Part shown: in pieces, positions 33,921 through 45,987 of the stretch
Numbering within the stretch: the stretch's first letter is position 1
How the letters are laid out: every line of letters begins with the position of its first letter
From: Thamnidium elegans
Taxonomy: Eukaryota > Mucoromycota > Mucoromycetes > Mucorales > Mucoraceae
Length of the DNA: 64,000 bases
NCBI GenBank assembly: GCA_025201345.1
Contig: JAIXMG010000028.1
Coordinates: forward strand, 312,001 to 376,000
Direction: 5' to 3'
Notes under the pieces: generated by a model
Told to the model about the DNA's origin: nothing
Database searches by the model: none
The model's input: the letters and a program-made list of their open reading frames with translations, nothing else
Made by a program: the position numbers and the translations under genes

Positions 33921-35650
33921 TTTCTTTTTGTTTCGTTTAGCTTGTTTTGTGTAGCGTTACACGCACGTTATATTTTTGGATTTAGGATAACAATGTGGAG
34001 TAGATTGAGTTGTTACACCAAGAAACCAAATTTGAAAAATAATTGTAGTTCAAGTCGTTGTTACTTACTGAATTTTCTATACTCCTCAAGTATCTAACTT
34101 CTACTATTTAAATTATCTTTCTTGGTGCTGTCACCTACATTTTACAAAAATTATTCTTTACTATTGCATTTACTCTTTATATTTTACTACATATCTTCAT
34201 ATGTAAGCATTGTTACTATTCTTTTTATTTTTTATTGTATTACATATATTTAATGTAGGCACTGTTACCACTACTTTTATCTTTTATACTACACTACATA
34301 TTTTCAGTGTAGATACTGTCACTTTTTCTCCCTTTATATTATTTTATTTCATTTATATATGTAAGAACATCAGATGTCAGATATTCTAAATTGAAAGACT
34401 GAAATATTTATTATTACACAATTTTTTACCATCTTATTAATATCCTTCGGATACTTCAAATTATATTTCAAGATCTTTTTGATAAAGTATCAAAGGACAT
34501 TCTTACCGAACTTATTTAGTATAAATATCATTATATTTACTTACCTTAAATAAATTTATCTCACTTTTACTATAAACTTTTACTTATAATACTTTTATAT
34601 TATAATTTCTTATAAAAAGATTCCTTGGTTTTATATATTATAAACTCTCTTCTTTTATTTTATTTTTCTTTATAAACGTTTAGTTTATACCTTTCTGCTA
34701 TAGTTGGATAATTTAAAACCTGGTGCTCACTTAACTTTTATTGAACTTTTATAAAACATATCTATCGTTTAATCATTTCAACTCTCTTTCTATTTTTTTT
34801 ACCGTTACAAACTGAAAATTCAATTTGTAACAATATAATTTGAGGTTACACTTGTATCTGTGAACCTGACAACGTCAAAAAGACGCTAAAACTTAATAAG
34901 CATGAGGAAACCTTCAGGATCCTATTTGTAAGGGAAGGTAGAAGGCGCTCGTGGAATAACTTTGTAATCGGCTTTACCTTGGAGCAATAGAATCGAAGCA
35001 CTCATATTATGTCAATTTTAGACTGCTTGTATTTAGTTTTACTAACGCTTATTAATTCGATTTTAAAATTAGTCATGCGTATAAATATTTAACTTCTGCT
35101 CTGAAGAAAACTTAATTATAGATGCAAATAAAAATGCAAGCTACAAAGCCAATTGGTTTCTTATGCGAGTGTAATAAGGATAAATGTTATCTTATCTGCT
35201 CTGTTTTTTTAACAAATTTGATGGTTTATTCTCGGCGGATGTAAGGATCAAACAGTTATTTTGAATACTATGTACTATTTGAAGAAAAATATCAGGGTCT
35301 GGTACTCTAGTTAAAATTTACTAGTGATTTCTGGACTATTATAACCAACTTAATTAGACAAATGGCTTTTAGCATAAAATAAATGGCAAATGGATATTTC
35401 AGTAACCGACAATAACTCTTTTTTCGTCAACCGACAAAATCCACCACAAGCCCATAAGACATTGTGCAACCGTGTAGCATTATTTAAAAGGTGGGAGTAG
35501 ATATTGTCCAACACTCAAGAGGTAATTGCAGGCAAATCTCTATACATATAAAGAAAGCACTAAAATACGATCACAAGAAAAAAAAAAAATTAAATAAGGA
35601 GATATTAATCCATTTATTTATTTTTTTTATGATTTATATATGTAGATGAT
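33921..35650. other. Intergenic 1.7 kb with hairpin minisatellite
   Basis: AT-rich spacer between tRNA-Asn and RAD6. It holds the minisatellite listed separately. A patch near 34860-35010 is less AT-biased and reads on the minus strand as a short coding-like segment (LLLQGKADYKVIPRAPSTF) broken by stops. No intact gene was found. Confidence 0.4.
34182..34333. repeat. Minisatellite of three units (53-54 bp), each with a hairpin
   Basis: Three diverged copies, with the common word TACATA at 34188, 34241 and 34295, so the period is 53-54 bp. Each copy has an inverted repeat: ACATATCTTCATATGT (34189-34204), TACATATATTTAATGTA (34241-34257) and CACTACATATTTTCAGTGTAG (34292-34312). Each is followed by a conserved arm of the type GCACTGTTACCACTACTTTTAT. 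The stem sequences differ between copies but remain paired. Confidence 0.65.
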
Positions 35651-36405
35651 TTATTCCCATGACTCTTCAACAGTCTCTCTAACTCGACGAACGTATTCCT
35701 TTCTATTTTCACGGTAAAGGTTAGCTGCTTCTGCATTTGCTGGTGAATTGGGGTTAGGATCGTTAAAGAGAGATTGAATACTGGTCAAGATGGCTGCGAC
35801 ATCGTAAGTTGGGCTCCAACGATTTTGTAAAATATCAAGGCAAAGCTCTCCATTAGCATATACGTTAGGATGGAACATTTTTGAGGCGAATTTGACTTGA
35901 GGTGGTTTATTAGGCTATAAACAAACAACCACTTTAGTTTAGTTTTTTCGAGCACTCCCCATTAACTCTTTTTTTTTTATGTATTGAATTACTTACATAA
36001 GTTTCATCGAATTGTAAAACCAACTTAAAGGTACCATCTTCAAAGGGGGTATCGGCTAAAAAAAAATACAAAAGTCAATATTAAGTAATACAATAACAAC
36101 TTTATCAAGATAATTTACCAGGACCAAAGATTACTGCATTCCACATCATGATATTATCGGAACATGGAGCACCTAAATCCATACAGAATGTTAATATATA
36201 TTGATACTAATTAGCTTCTATTTTTTTTTTTTTTAATCTAACCTGAGACACCAGCTATACAACAGAAAAAAAAAATGAATGAATGTTAGCTCTCTTTTTG
36301 GCTTCTAAACAAAAAAAAACACTTTAATTATATTGTTTTACCTGGAGGATCGCTCTGTAATCTCTTAAAGTCACGCATGAGTCTTCTTCTTGTTGGTGTA
36401 GACAT
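35651..36405 (-). CDS. RAD6: Ubiquitin-conjugating enzyme E2 (Rad6/Ubc2)
   Basis: Exons 36405-36342, 36254-36243, 36172-36119, 36055-35997 and 35914-35651 give 150 residues. Rad6 works with Rad18 (PCNA, damage tolerance), Bre1 (histone H2B) and Ubr1 (N-degrons). The N-terminus [20 protein letters not shown], the HPN motif in [16 protein letters not shown] with the catalytic Cys, and the [11 protein letters not shown] block are diagnostic. Exon 2 is only 12 nt (residues AGVS) and is required to restore [17 protein letters not shown]. The protein ends VEESWE, without the long acidic tail of yeast Rad6. Together with SGF11 in this window it links to H2B ubiquitination, though they are 13 kb apart. 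Confidence 0.96.
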
Positions 36406-36436
36406 TTATATATTTTTGTATAGTTTAAACTGGAAA

Positions 36437-36471
<35 letters not shown>

Positions 36472-37130
36472 AGAACATGGAAATTTAAAGCTTTTAATCT
36501 GTGACTACACTCTTCCTTTTTTTCCCCCTCAGGTGCGCTTTGCTGTTCAATTGGATTCTGCCCAATTCATATTATCCTGTCTTTGAACAATCAACCAATT
36601 GAGGACATGGATATGTTTTCTTAATAATTAAATAATTTTATTTACTTATTTCAACATAAATTACATAAAATACATTTTAAGATTTCAATCCTTTTATTAG
36701 TTATACCACCTCTATTATATCTTTTCACCTACAATGTCATTTAAGTACGTACATACTATATCTGTCATTGTTACTCTTTATTATTTTTCTTTTTCAACTC
36801 GTAGACAATGAACAGCTTGTTACGGAAATGATGTCAATTATAGCTCTTAGGCAGAGTTTTTTTTTTTATTATTATTCTGACTTATTGTTAGTACTCTAGT
36901 TTTTTACCCTATAAATACAATCAATAGCTCATTTGTTAAACTAAACTAATACGCAACCTTCGCAATGCAGCATAAAAAATACACCGAGTAAGACTCTGAA
37001 CCCCTTGCGAAAAGAATATATCACTATAAAAAATAACCTCTGTATTTAATAAAAAAAAAGCAGTAATTTTCATAAGCACAGCGAAATCAACCCAATCAGC
37101 AGCTATTCTTCACGTGACTATCACGTTAGT
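36406..37130. other. Intergenic, no gene seen
   Basis: AT-rich spacer between RAD6 and tRNA-Lys, containing a poly(A) run (about 36440-36470) just upstream of the RAD6 start. Nothing else is seen. Confidence 0.35.
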
Positions 37131-37145
37131 GCATTGTGATTGGAT
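37110..37145 (+). promoter_or_regulatory. tRNA-Lys upstream elements shared with tRNA-Asn
   Basis: TCACGTGA at 37110-37117, TCACG at 37121-37125 and GCATTGTGATTGGAT at 37131-37145, the last matching 33745-33759 base for base. The 15-base element sits 69 bp before the tRNA start here, against 102 bp at the Asn gene. Confidence 0.5.
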
Positions 37146-37199
37146 GTGTTTTGTTATTAAATATAAGACTATCTTTTTGGTCGTTAATAATCATCAAAT

Positions 37200-37272
37200 G
37201 CCTAGCTAGCTCAATCGGTAGAGCGTGAGACTCTTAATCTCAAGGTTGGGGGTTCGACCCCCCCGTTGGGCT
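37200..37272 (+). tRNA. tRNA-Lys (CTT)
   Basis: A 73-nt cloverleaf. The acceptor stem pairs GCCTAGC (37200-37206) with GTTGGGC (37265-37271), allowing two G-T pairs. Anticodon arm TGAGA/TCTCA holds the loop CTCTTAA, so the anticodon is CTT. A box TAGCTCAATCGG and B box GGTTCGACCCC are present. T-rich sequence (TTTTTTA near 37283) follows. No intron. Confidence 0.95.
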
Positions 37273-37584
37273 TATAACTTCTTTTTTATCCACACATAGT
37301 GTGTGTAGCCATAAATGCTACAAACACTACGTTCGAAAATCATTATTTTGATAATAGCAATGTTAAGTGAGCAACATGCTATGTTTTATTAATGTAATAA
37401 CTTAATTAGTAAATATGAATGAAAGAGTTGCTATAACGGTACTATTAAGGGAATAGAGACATAAATTTAAGCCATTTACGAAGACTAGATTGCATTTTAT
37501 AAAATAACTTTTTGAAGTATTAGTAACTGTATTTAAGACAAAATAAAAGAAAGTGAATAACGCAGCGGGATGTAACTGCTTTAT
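37273..37584. other. Intergenic, no gene seen
   Basis: AT-rich spacer between tRNA-Lys and the 3' end of the P450 gene. Nothing is recognised. Confidence 0.35.
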
Positions 37585-39293
37585 TTATTTTTTAGCAGTA
37601 AAGATTAAAGGATCCTCAGAGTTCATGGTTCGAATACCAAGCAAACGTTTACAAGGCTTTGGTCTTTTTCCACTGACAGTAGTAATATCAAATTTCTTTA
37701 AAAGATAAATAAGAGTCATCTTTATTTCTAGTGTAGCAAAGAAACGTCCTAAAACAATAAGCATGTAAGTATTGTTTTTATTAAAAAAAATATCTATATC
37801 TTTTTTTTTTACCTGGACATAAATGTTTTCCCATACCAAACGAAGCAAAGTCTTTTGCGGGAGCGGTAGCATTAAGATTTTGAGACATCTCCGGATTCAT
37901 ATCCTCTATCTTAGACCTCGTTTCATTTGTTCCAAAGTTCAATTGACGCATACAAGTTTCAACTTGACTTCCTTTCGGTATTTGATAACCATTACTGAAC
38001 GTATAATCTTGCATGGCTTTTTTATTCATGCTCAAGTTACTAGCTCCCTGACGAAGCACCTCGCGCAAAAAATTATTTAGGAACGACATACGGTTTAACC
38101 CATCTTCTGTTATCACCTGATCACCCGGAAAAACCATTTCAATTTCTTTTATCAACTTTTCTTCAAGATCAGGACGAGCCAATAACCAATAGATACAAAA
38201 ACTCAAGTTTAAAGAAGTTGAGTGAAGAGATGCGAAAGCAATAAGTAATACTAATTGTGCAAGTTCCTTTTCGCTATAATGGAGTTTATTGCCGTGATCG
38301 TCCGTTTGAACAAATTCAATTAGTCCTTGTAAAATATTATCTTCTAATCCGTGGTGTTCTAAACCGGCTTCTGCAGCGCGCTTCATAACCTCTCGACGTT
38401 CCAAGACTACGGGCGGGATATACATTTCCATGACCTGTTTATGTTTACTGGAAGATTTGACATAAGGTAAAACAAGGGGATGTAAAGACCTAGGAACCAG
38501 CAAGAATATAGGAATATTTTTAATTATATCACCAGTAAATGATGCAAACGAATGAAGAACATCTTTATTGAGCGAAAATTCTTGACCAAGAAGGTTAGGG
38601 ACACTGACATAAGATATATAATCTTGAAAAAACTCGCTTGGGTTTTGAATGACATTTACTTTTTCTGTAAGTAATGCACGTGTACCATTATTGAGGCCTG
38701 TTTGAATACCAGGAATATATCCAGGTATCTTGGGGTTAGGTATAACAAACTTTGCGATTTTACCTAGGCCAGAAGTACCCAAACCTAACGTTTTGGAATC
38801 TAACGCGTAGTGAATGAATTGGGTTTCTAATATATATATATATAAAAGGCGTTAAAATAGAAAAAAAAAAGTAATAATGATATTATTTACCTTTAAGAAG
38901 TCCATCATCTAATGATAACTCGCTTGTATCAGCCTTTAGTACTTCTTCTCCCATCTTTCCATTGGCGATAGTAACTCGTTTACCGCGAATATTGAGATCA
39001 TAGAGCTCGCCATAGTTCTTATTACACCAATCAAGGTATCTATGAGGCATCAAAGCCAAGTACAAACTATGCCCTATCAAAGGAAGACCAAAAGGTACTA
39101 TAGGAGGCAGGTTTAGCTTTTGACGCTTTTGTTTGATATAACTAATTGTACTATGCAATGCAAAGAACATGGTGATACCCCAAAGACACAGTTGTTTCTG
39201 GGAAGAGCTTTGATATATATCCGTTAACTGATGAGACACAATAAGCTGTCTAATAAGTTGCACAGCTTTATGGATAGTACCAAAGTAATTCAT
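37585..39293 (-). CDS. Cytochrome P450 monooxygenase, membrane-anchored
   Basis: Exons 39293-38891, 38826-37813 and 37748-37585 give 526 residues. An N-terminal hydrophobic anchor (about residues 36-52) is followed by a Pro-rich hinge LNLPPIVPFGLPLIG. The K-helix has the ExxR motif (REVLRQG), and the heme loop is FGMGKHLCPGRFFA with the Cys thiolate ligand. Exon 3 begins within this loop (CPG|RFF). The I-helix reads LIAFASLHSTS, without the common acid-alcohol (D/E)T pair, which also occurs in some fungal P450s. The substrate cannot be told from the sequence; no clustered biosynthetic genes are next to it. Confidence 0.9.
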
Positions 39294-39644
39294 TCTTGAA
39301 AATAATAATATAAGTAATTGAAAGGTAAGAAAAACTGATAAAAAGATAGCATTTTATACTAAAGTAAAAGCTCTGACACAGAATGTAGTTGAATTAATGA
39401 TGAATAATAAGAAGACTTAAAATATCCCAGATATAAAACGCATGATGAGATTAATATGCATAGCATCACGGTACAACTTAATACAGCTTAAATGAAACAT
39501 TATCCGATTTACGGTTAAAATAACGGATTAAATTTATTTTCTGTAAAAAAAAAAAGACAAGTGATCTATTCCTTTCAAAGCATCAACATTTTTTTTTCTT
39601 TTTTTTAAAAAAAAAATGTCATGTCTATATCAAGATGAAACACT
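39294..39644. other. Intergenic P450/RPL30
   Basis: 350 bp that includes the P450 promoter side and the 3' flank of RPL30. AT-rich with A and T runs; no gene is seen. Confidence 0.35.
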
Positions 39645-40127
39645 TTATTGGGCACTCAAGATATCGGAATCACCAGCATCAGTGATGGAGAGAACACTGG
39701 TACGGAAAAGCTTACCACAAGCAGTACCAAGATCGATGTTGTTACCGTTGTAGTGGTGAACACCAGTCTTGGACAACATGGCGTAGTACTCAATCTCGGA
39801 CTTACGGAGAGGAGGACAGTTACCAGCAATGATGATCAACTTGGCTATTTTAAAGAAAAAGTAATTTGTTTAGTAAAAAAGGTTTGGGGGACGATCTCTG
39901 CCCAAGGTGGCAAGATTGAAAAAGAAAAAGGGTCGACTACTTCTTTTTGGGCTCCTGCCCCCCGAGGTATTTGATTTTTGTAGTCTTTTTGATCACTTAC
40001 CCTTTCCTTGACGAACAGTCTTCAAGGTAGTCTTGTAACCAAGAGTATACTTTCCAGACTTGGTGACGAGTTGGAGACGAGAGTTGATGGACTCGGCGTT
40101 CTTCTTGGACTTGACAGTAGGGGCCAT
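39645..40127 (-). CDS. RPL30: 60S ribosomal protein L30 (eL30)
   Basis: Exons 40127-40001 and 39844-39645 give 108 residues, the usual length. Conserved eL30 features are [29 protein letters not shown], and after the intron [21 protein letters not shown], then [19 protein letters not shown]. The intron (about 156 nt) is longer than most in this window and less AT-biased in the middle. Yeast L30 controls splicing of its own pre-mRNA through an RNA kink-turn; whether this intron is regulated likewise cannot be judged by eye. Confidence 0.96.
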
Positions 40128-40838
40128 TGTTAATCTAATTACATTGAAAATGAATATATAAGTTTTTATTTCTAATTAACAATATTCTAGGCTGTACATT
40201 ACAAATTGTGTGGGTACGAAAGAGGAGGGAACTTTTCACCATTGTCAAGTTTTTTTTTAATAAAATTTTTTTAGGCTTTGTTCTTATTGGTTAATGAAAT
40301 TCTTTTTAAGCCACCGGCCATTTCTGATTTGTGAAGGGCATTTCACAATATATTTGTACTGGCAGATGAACTCATTTAAAGAGATATACAACGTATAAAG
40401 TTAAAAGTAAAAAATAGTTTACACTCCAAGAATTGAACTTTATGAAGATTTTTTTTTTAAAAGAAGAACAGATCTCATAGGAAGAATACCGGATTAATAA
40501 TATTATATTGAGGGTAACTATTTGATGTATACTTAATATCAATTGTAAACTGGTATACATACCTTCATTAGATTATAAATACCGTCACCATTGATAAAAA
40601 GCGCATTATTCGTTTGTGGACCAACGTATCTGCTCATAACACATAATGCATCAGACAACGTTTGCCCAGTTCAGATTGCTGCAATTGGATCAAAGCCGCT
40701 TAAAGGAGTTTAATATTGTATGTGGACCAAACGCGTCTTTTTTTTTTACTGTCCAGTTTATTTTTATTTTATGATTGGATCCATGGTTTCTTATTTCATA
40801 ACTAAAATACTATTATAAACTTTTTTATTCAATTTTTT
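40128..40838. other. Intergenic RPL30/RPN8
   Basis: About 710 bp upstream of RPL30 and downstream of RPN8 (both on the minus strand), so it should contain the RPL30 promoter. AT-rich. No coding region or known motif is identified with confidence. Confidence 0.35.
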
Positions 40839-41981
40839 TTATTCGATTTGCATATCGTCTGTCTTTTCGGTCTTTTCGTTAGACTCAAGTTCCAATTCTT
40901 TAACTTCCTTTTCTTCACTAGACTCTAAAGCAGTTTCACTCTCAAGATTATCAATCTTATTATCAATCAAGTTATGAAGAGCAATAACAGAACGAATCAT
41001 ACTTGACAAATAGATTAATAATAATTGATCGTTGGTCTTTGTACTGAATGAATTCACCATTTCTTGATTTTCCAAATTGGGTAACAAGTTGAACATATCT
41101 TGCAAGTTGTAAATAATTTGATGATTAACAGGTAATCTACCACTAACAACCTTTTGAAGATAATCACGAATTTCTTCAAGACGACCTTGTAATCCTCCAA
41201 GTGATCCTAATTGAGAAGTAATACGAGTGGATAATGTTCCAACTGCATTGTCTTTAATATCTCTCAATAAATGCTCTACACCAATTTCTTCTGCCTCCTC
41301 TGCAACAATCTCTGATGGAACATGCATAAAAGTTTTTGTTGTTGTTGTACCATCCTATATGTAAAGTGTTAGATAATAACCCTAACTTTATAACAATATT
41401 ATTTCTTACATCCTTAATCTCTTCAATAGCAAAGTAAGCATCGGTGGGTATTTCAGCATCATTAGGTTTAACATCAATAATGACAAGTACGGGATTAGGT
41501 GTATATCTCTTGAAGAGTTCATTGATTTCTAAATCGGAAGAACGAAGTTTAGGTCCACTGTGATACCAACCAATTAACTTTTCCTTTGCTGATATCTAAT
41601 ATATTAGTAAACTAAAACCCATTTTTGTTTCTGTTGTATAATAATATAAAGCTTACCATTAACTTTTTTAAACATATCGTTCATAGCTTCTACGTAATTA
41701 TGATCTAAAAACCAAACAGAGGGATCCTTTTCATCTTCCTCGAAGGGGACTAATAATTTTTTTTTTAAATATACATTTCCTGTATAGAGCTTTTTATTTT
41801 AGTTACCAGCAAAACTGTTGGAGACATTGACAGTCTTTCCCTTATTTTGACCAAGCAAGACACCAATAACACGCTTCTTTGTATCTTTAGCAACACGGTT
41901 ATAGTGGTCAGTGGCGGAAAGCAACACAAGTGGATGAACGTGTGCTGTGACGGAGGGTTGAACTGTTGTTGTAGCAGGCAT
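40839..41981 (-). CDS. RPN8: 26S proteasome lid subunit Rpn8 (MPN domain)
   Basis: Exons 41981-41807, 41749-41657, 41588-41410 and 41354-40839 give 320 residues. Rpn8 pairs with the deubiquitinase Rpn11 in the lid; its own MPN domain has no catalytic zinc site. Matching blocks are [59 protein letters not shown] and a C-terminal helical region ending in an acidic, Glu/Lys-rich tail. The start at 41981 is taken because upstream in-frame residues (from 42095) are Phe-rich leader sequence. Exon 3 uses the AG at 41590-41589; the earlier AG would shift the frame. Divergent from RAB2. Confidence 0.94.
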
Positions 41982-42207
41982 AATAGATGAGTTGAATTTC
42001 TGCTTTACTTGATATACCAAAAAAAAGAGAAGAGCGAAAAAAAAGGACGATGCCTTAAGTACGCGTAATTTGTCGGACATAAAAGGCACAGGCAAAAAAT
42101 AAAAGTGACATCATCTGTGTTTTTATGTTCTCTTTTTTTTTTTTTTTTTTTTTTTCTTCTATATATTCATACATATTATTTTTTCTCTTCTTCTTACTGC
42201 ATTTAAC
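41982..42207. promoter_or_regulatory. Bidirectional spacer RPN8/RAB2
   Basis: 226 bp between divergent starts, containing a T run of about 24 near 42130-42155. No proteasome-associated control element (GGTGGCAAA) was seen by eye. Confidence 0.4.
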
Positions 42208-43337
<1,130 letters not shown>

Positions 43338-43438
43338 ATTATATAAATAAAGAAAAAAGTTACACAGAAAAATAGAACGGTTACACAACTGCATATCAAT
43401 TTTTTTTTTAGATGTATGCAAAAAATGCTATTTTATTA

Positions 43439-43912
43439 TTATTGCTCTGAATACTTTGGTAATGCTCTATTTGATAATGATAAAGGTATTTGGTTTTCTA
43501 GTAGTAACCGATCAAGTCGATTTACTGTTGCACTTGATAATTGTGTTGTTGGGTCTGGTGGAGAATAACAAGGCGGTGGACACTGTATTAAAGTAGTCAT
43601 AGTAGTGTTCGAGTGGCATTGCATTTGTTGTATACATTGTTCTTGTTGTCTTTCAATAGCTGTTTCTATTATCTCTTCTCTTTCCCTTCGTAATCGCTTC
43701 TTTTTCCTTAGTCCAGAAAATAAGCAAAACAATAAAATAAATAATACCAGTAATGAAAATATCACTTCTATCGCCACCAAGAATCCATTATTACGGTTAC
43801 CATCTTCACCTTCATTATTACTCCTACTATATCTACTATCTGATGGTCTTGGGTCAAATCCAGTAGAATTATATAAACCAATTGTATCATTAAAATTAGG
43901 TATAAACACCAT
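43439..43912 (-). CDS. Orphan single-pass membrane protein with Pro/Tyr motifs
   Basis: A single exon of 157 residues. The N-terminal 40 residues carry N-x-S/T sites and no signal peptide. One membrane segment (about 44-67, ending LLFCLFSGL) is followed by a basic stop-transfer stretch KKKRLRREREE. A Gln-rich helix comes next, then CPPPCYSPPDP, which resembles a WW-domain/Nedd4-type Pro-Tyr ligand, and a C-terminal PKYSEQ. This looks like a type III membrane protein or a small adaptor. I do not recognise a family. The ATG at 43912 is preferred over one at 44116, because the added residues come from an AT-repeat and GAGA-repeat region. Confidence 0.6.
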   Translation of the reverse strand: MVFIPNFNDTIGLYNSTGFDPRPSDSRYSRSNNEGEDGNRNNGFLVAIEVIFSLLVLFILLFCLFSGLRKKKRLRREREEIIETAIERQQEQCIQQMQCHSNTTMTTLIQCPPPCYSPPDPTTQLSSATVNRLDRLLLENQIPLSLSNRALPKYSEQ

Positions 43913-44107
43913 ACTAGAATATATATATATGTATATGTACCAGAGAAAGAGAGAGAGAGAGAGAGATAGACAATTTTTTTTTAGTGTTGAAATATTTATA
44001 ATTTTTGACCACATGTTATGACTGTACAACAAATAAAAGGCGGCTTCAACCATTTTTAATAATCCCCTGTATTTCCTTTTTTTTCCCCTCCTCTCTTCTT
44101 GTAAAAG

Positions 44108-45902
44108 ATGCCACATATTTATCTAGATTATGAAGAAGAGGAAGAAGAAGTGTGTACTGTTCAAAAACAACATATACTTGATCATACTACACCTAATCGT
44201 GTTGCAGAAGCAATACCAGTTAACCAGAATTCAACTGTAGCGAAATCAGGCCAGGAATTAATGTCAAATATACAAGATACAATAGAACAAGTTATTACTT
44301 GTATAGCATTAGGAGAACCAATAAAACTATCCATCATCACAAGAAGCAATACGTCAAGCCAAACTAGTTCTCAAAAGTTATTATTATTGTTGTTATCTTT
44401 TCTATTTTATCGCTAAACTAACAACATTTAATAAATATAGTAGCAAAATCAACAATCACAAAAAAACAAGAGTTTTATCTTTATCATCTGCAGATGCCGC
44501 CAAAACATTAGCACGTTATTTATCTGTATTACAAATGATTTATGAAGCTATCGCTTACAAGATTATGGTTACGAAAAGAGATATATTTTACAGAGATGTT
44601 CCTTTATTTAATACACAATCTGTTGTCGATATCGTAAGTATAAATCATGTATATATATGTATATTTTTTTGTACTCCTTTTTAACCCAAAAAAAAAAAAA
44701 AGATTGTTGACGATATCTCTTGTCATTATAACGTACCAAGATCTTCTTTAAATGTGGCAAGTTATATACAATATATATACAACCTCCTTTTTTTTATTCT
44801 AAAAAAAAATCATTCATTAGAGTGCTGCTTCTAAAGGGTTAATATTTGGACCAATCATTATCAAATTAAAAAATAATAAGGTATTGGATTGCATGAGTAC
44901 GCCCACAAACCAAGATGAATGCAATGATGAACAAGTATCGTATATAAATAAAATGCACAATGATAACTGTTTTTATTAATAAAGAATATATTCTGTTTAG
45001 GGTATACTTATTCCACCTATCAGTCAAGTATCACAAGTACAATGTAAAGCAAAATGCATGATTGTGATTGAAAAAGAGGTAAAAAAAAAAAAAAACTTTA
45101 TGCTGTAAACCTTATAATGACCTCAGACATACAGGCTACATTTCGTTATTTGGTATCGATCGGATTCTGTCAATCTTTACCAGAGAGTTATATTCTAGTT
45201 ACTGTAAGCCTTACATACGCGTATAAATATTCGCTTTGTAACATTTGTATAAATAGGGTAAAGGTTATCCAGATCTATCTACTCGACAATTCGTAAAGTA
45301 CTTTTCCATTCATTATAGCAAGTTACCTATATTTGCTTTAATGGACAATGATCCTCATGGTTTAGATATTTACGCCACTTATAAATGGGGTGCCAGAGTA
45401 AGATGATTGTATTTATTATAACTTTTAATTAGTAAAAAAAAATCATACCTTTTATTTTATTTGTAGGCATTTGCGTTCGATGTACTTAATTTAGCCGTAA
45501 AAGATATCGTGCTGATAGGTTTAACTTGTCAAGATAGAATCGAGTTTAAAATTAGTAAAGATTGTCTTATTCCAATGACAGAACGTGACAAGTCTAAATT
45601 GGCAAGTATGGTTCGTACTTTTAGTATTGACGAATCGCCAGGCACATCTCAATTAAGAGATAGAGGCTGGTCAGATGACATTCTTGAACAGCTTGCTTCA
45701 GAAGGTCATCAGTGCTACATGTAAGTTATATATATATATATATATATAGGTTTAAAATACTTGTATTTACATGTATATATATTATAGTAAAGACGTAAAT
45801 CAATTAATAAAGTCTGGTTATAAGCTCGAACTTCAATCCTTGAATCATTCTGGTCCTTATGGATTGACAAACTATTTAACCACAAAACTTGCCCATATAT
45901 AA
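44108..45902 (+). CDS. SPO11: Meiotic recombination protein Spo11 (topoisomerase VI A-type)
   Basis: Exons 44108-44376, 44441-44633, 44703-44756, 44821-44934, 45001-45078, 45135-45203, 45257-45397, 45467-45720 and 45788-45902 give 428 residues. Spo11 makes the programmed double-strand breaks of meiosis. The catalytic Tyr is in KRDIFYRDVPLF (residue about 140). Toprim acidic residues are in IVIEKEATFR and LMDNDPHGLDIY, and TGKGYPDLSTRQF is typical. SAASKGLIFGP also matches. Intron 3 begins with GC (GTG|GCAAGT). Intron 1 uses a weak donor (AAAA|GTTATT), so the border at 44376 is the least certain. Presence of an intact copy suggests meiotic capacity. Confidence 0.92.
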
Positions 45903-45987
45903 AGTCCGCACATTACATTATTTGCGGTTCAATTACATTTTACATGTTTGAGCCCTTCCTTTTTTATATAAACATATAGTAATAAAA

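Noticed and set aside
34860..35010. Coding-like minus-strand segment (LLLQGKADYKVIPRAPSTF)
   Set aside because: Too short, bounded by stops on both sides and without recognisable similarity.
39845..40000. Possible snoRNA in the longer RPL30 intron
   Set aside because: No convincing C (RTGATGA) and D (CTGA) box pair with flanking terminal stem was found.
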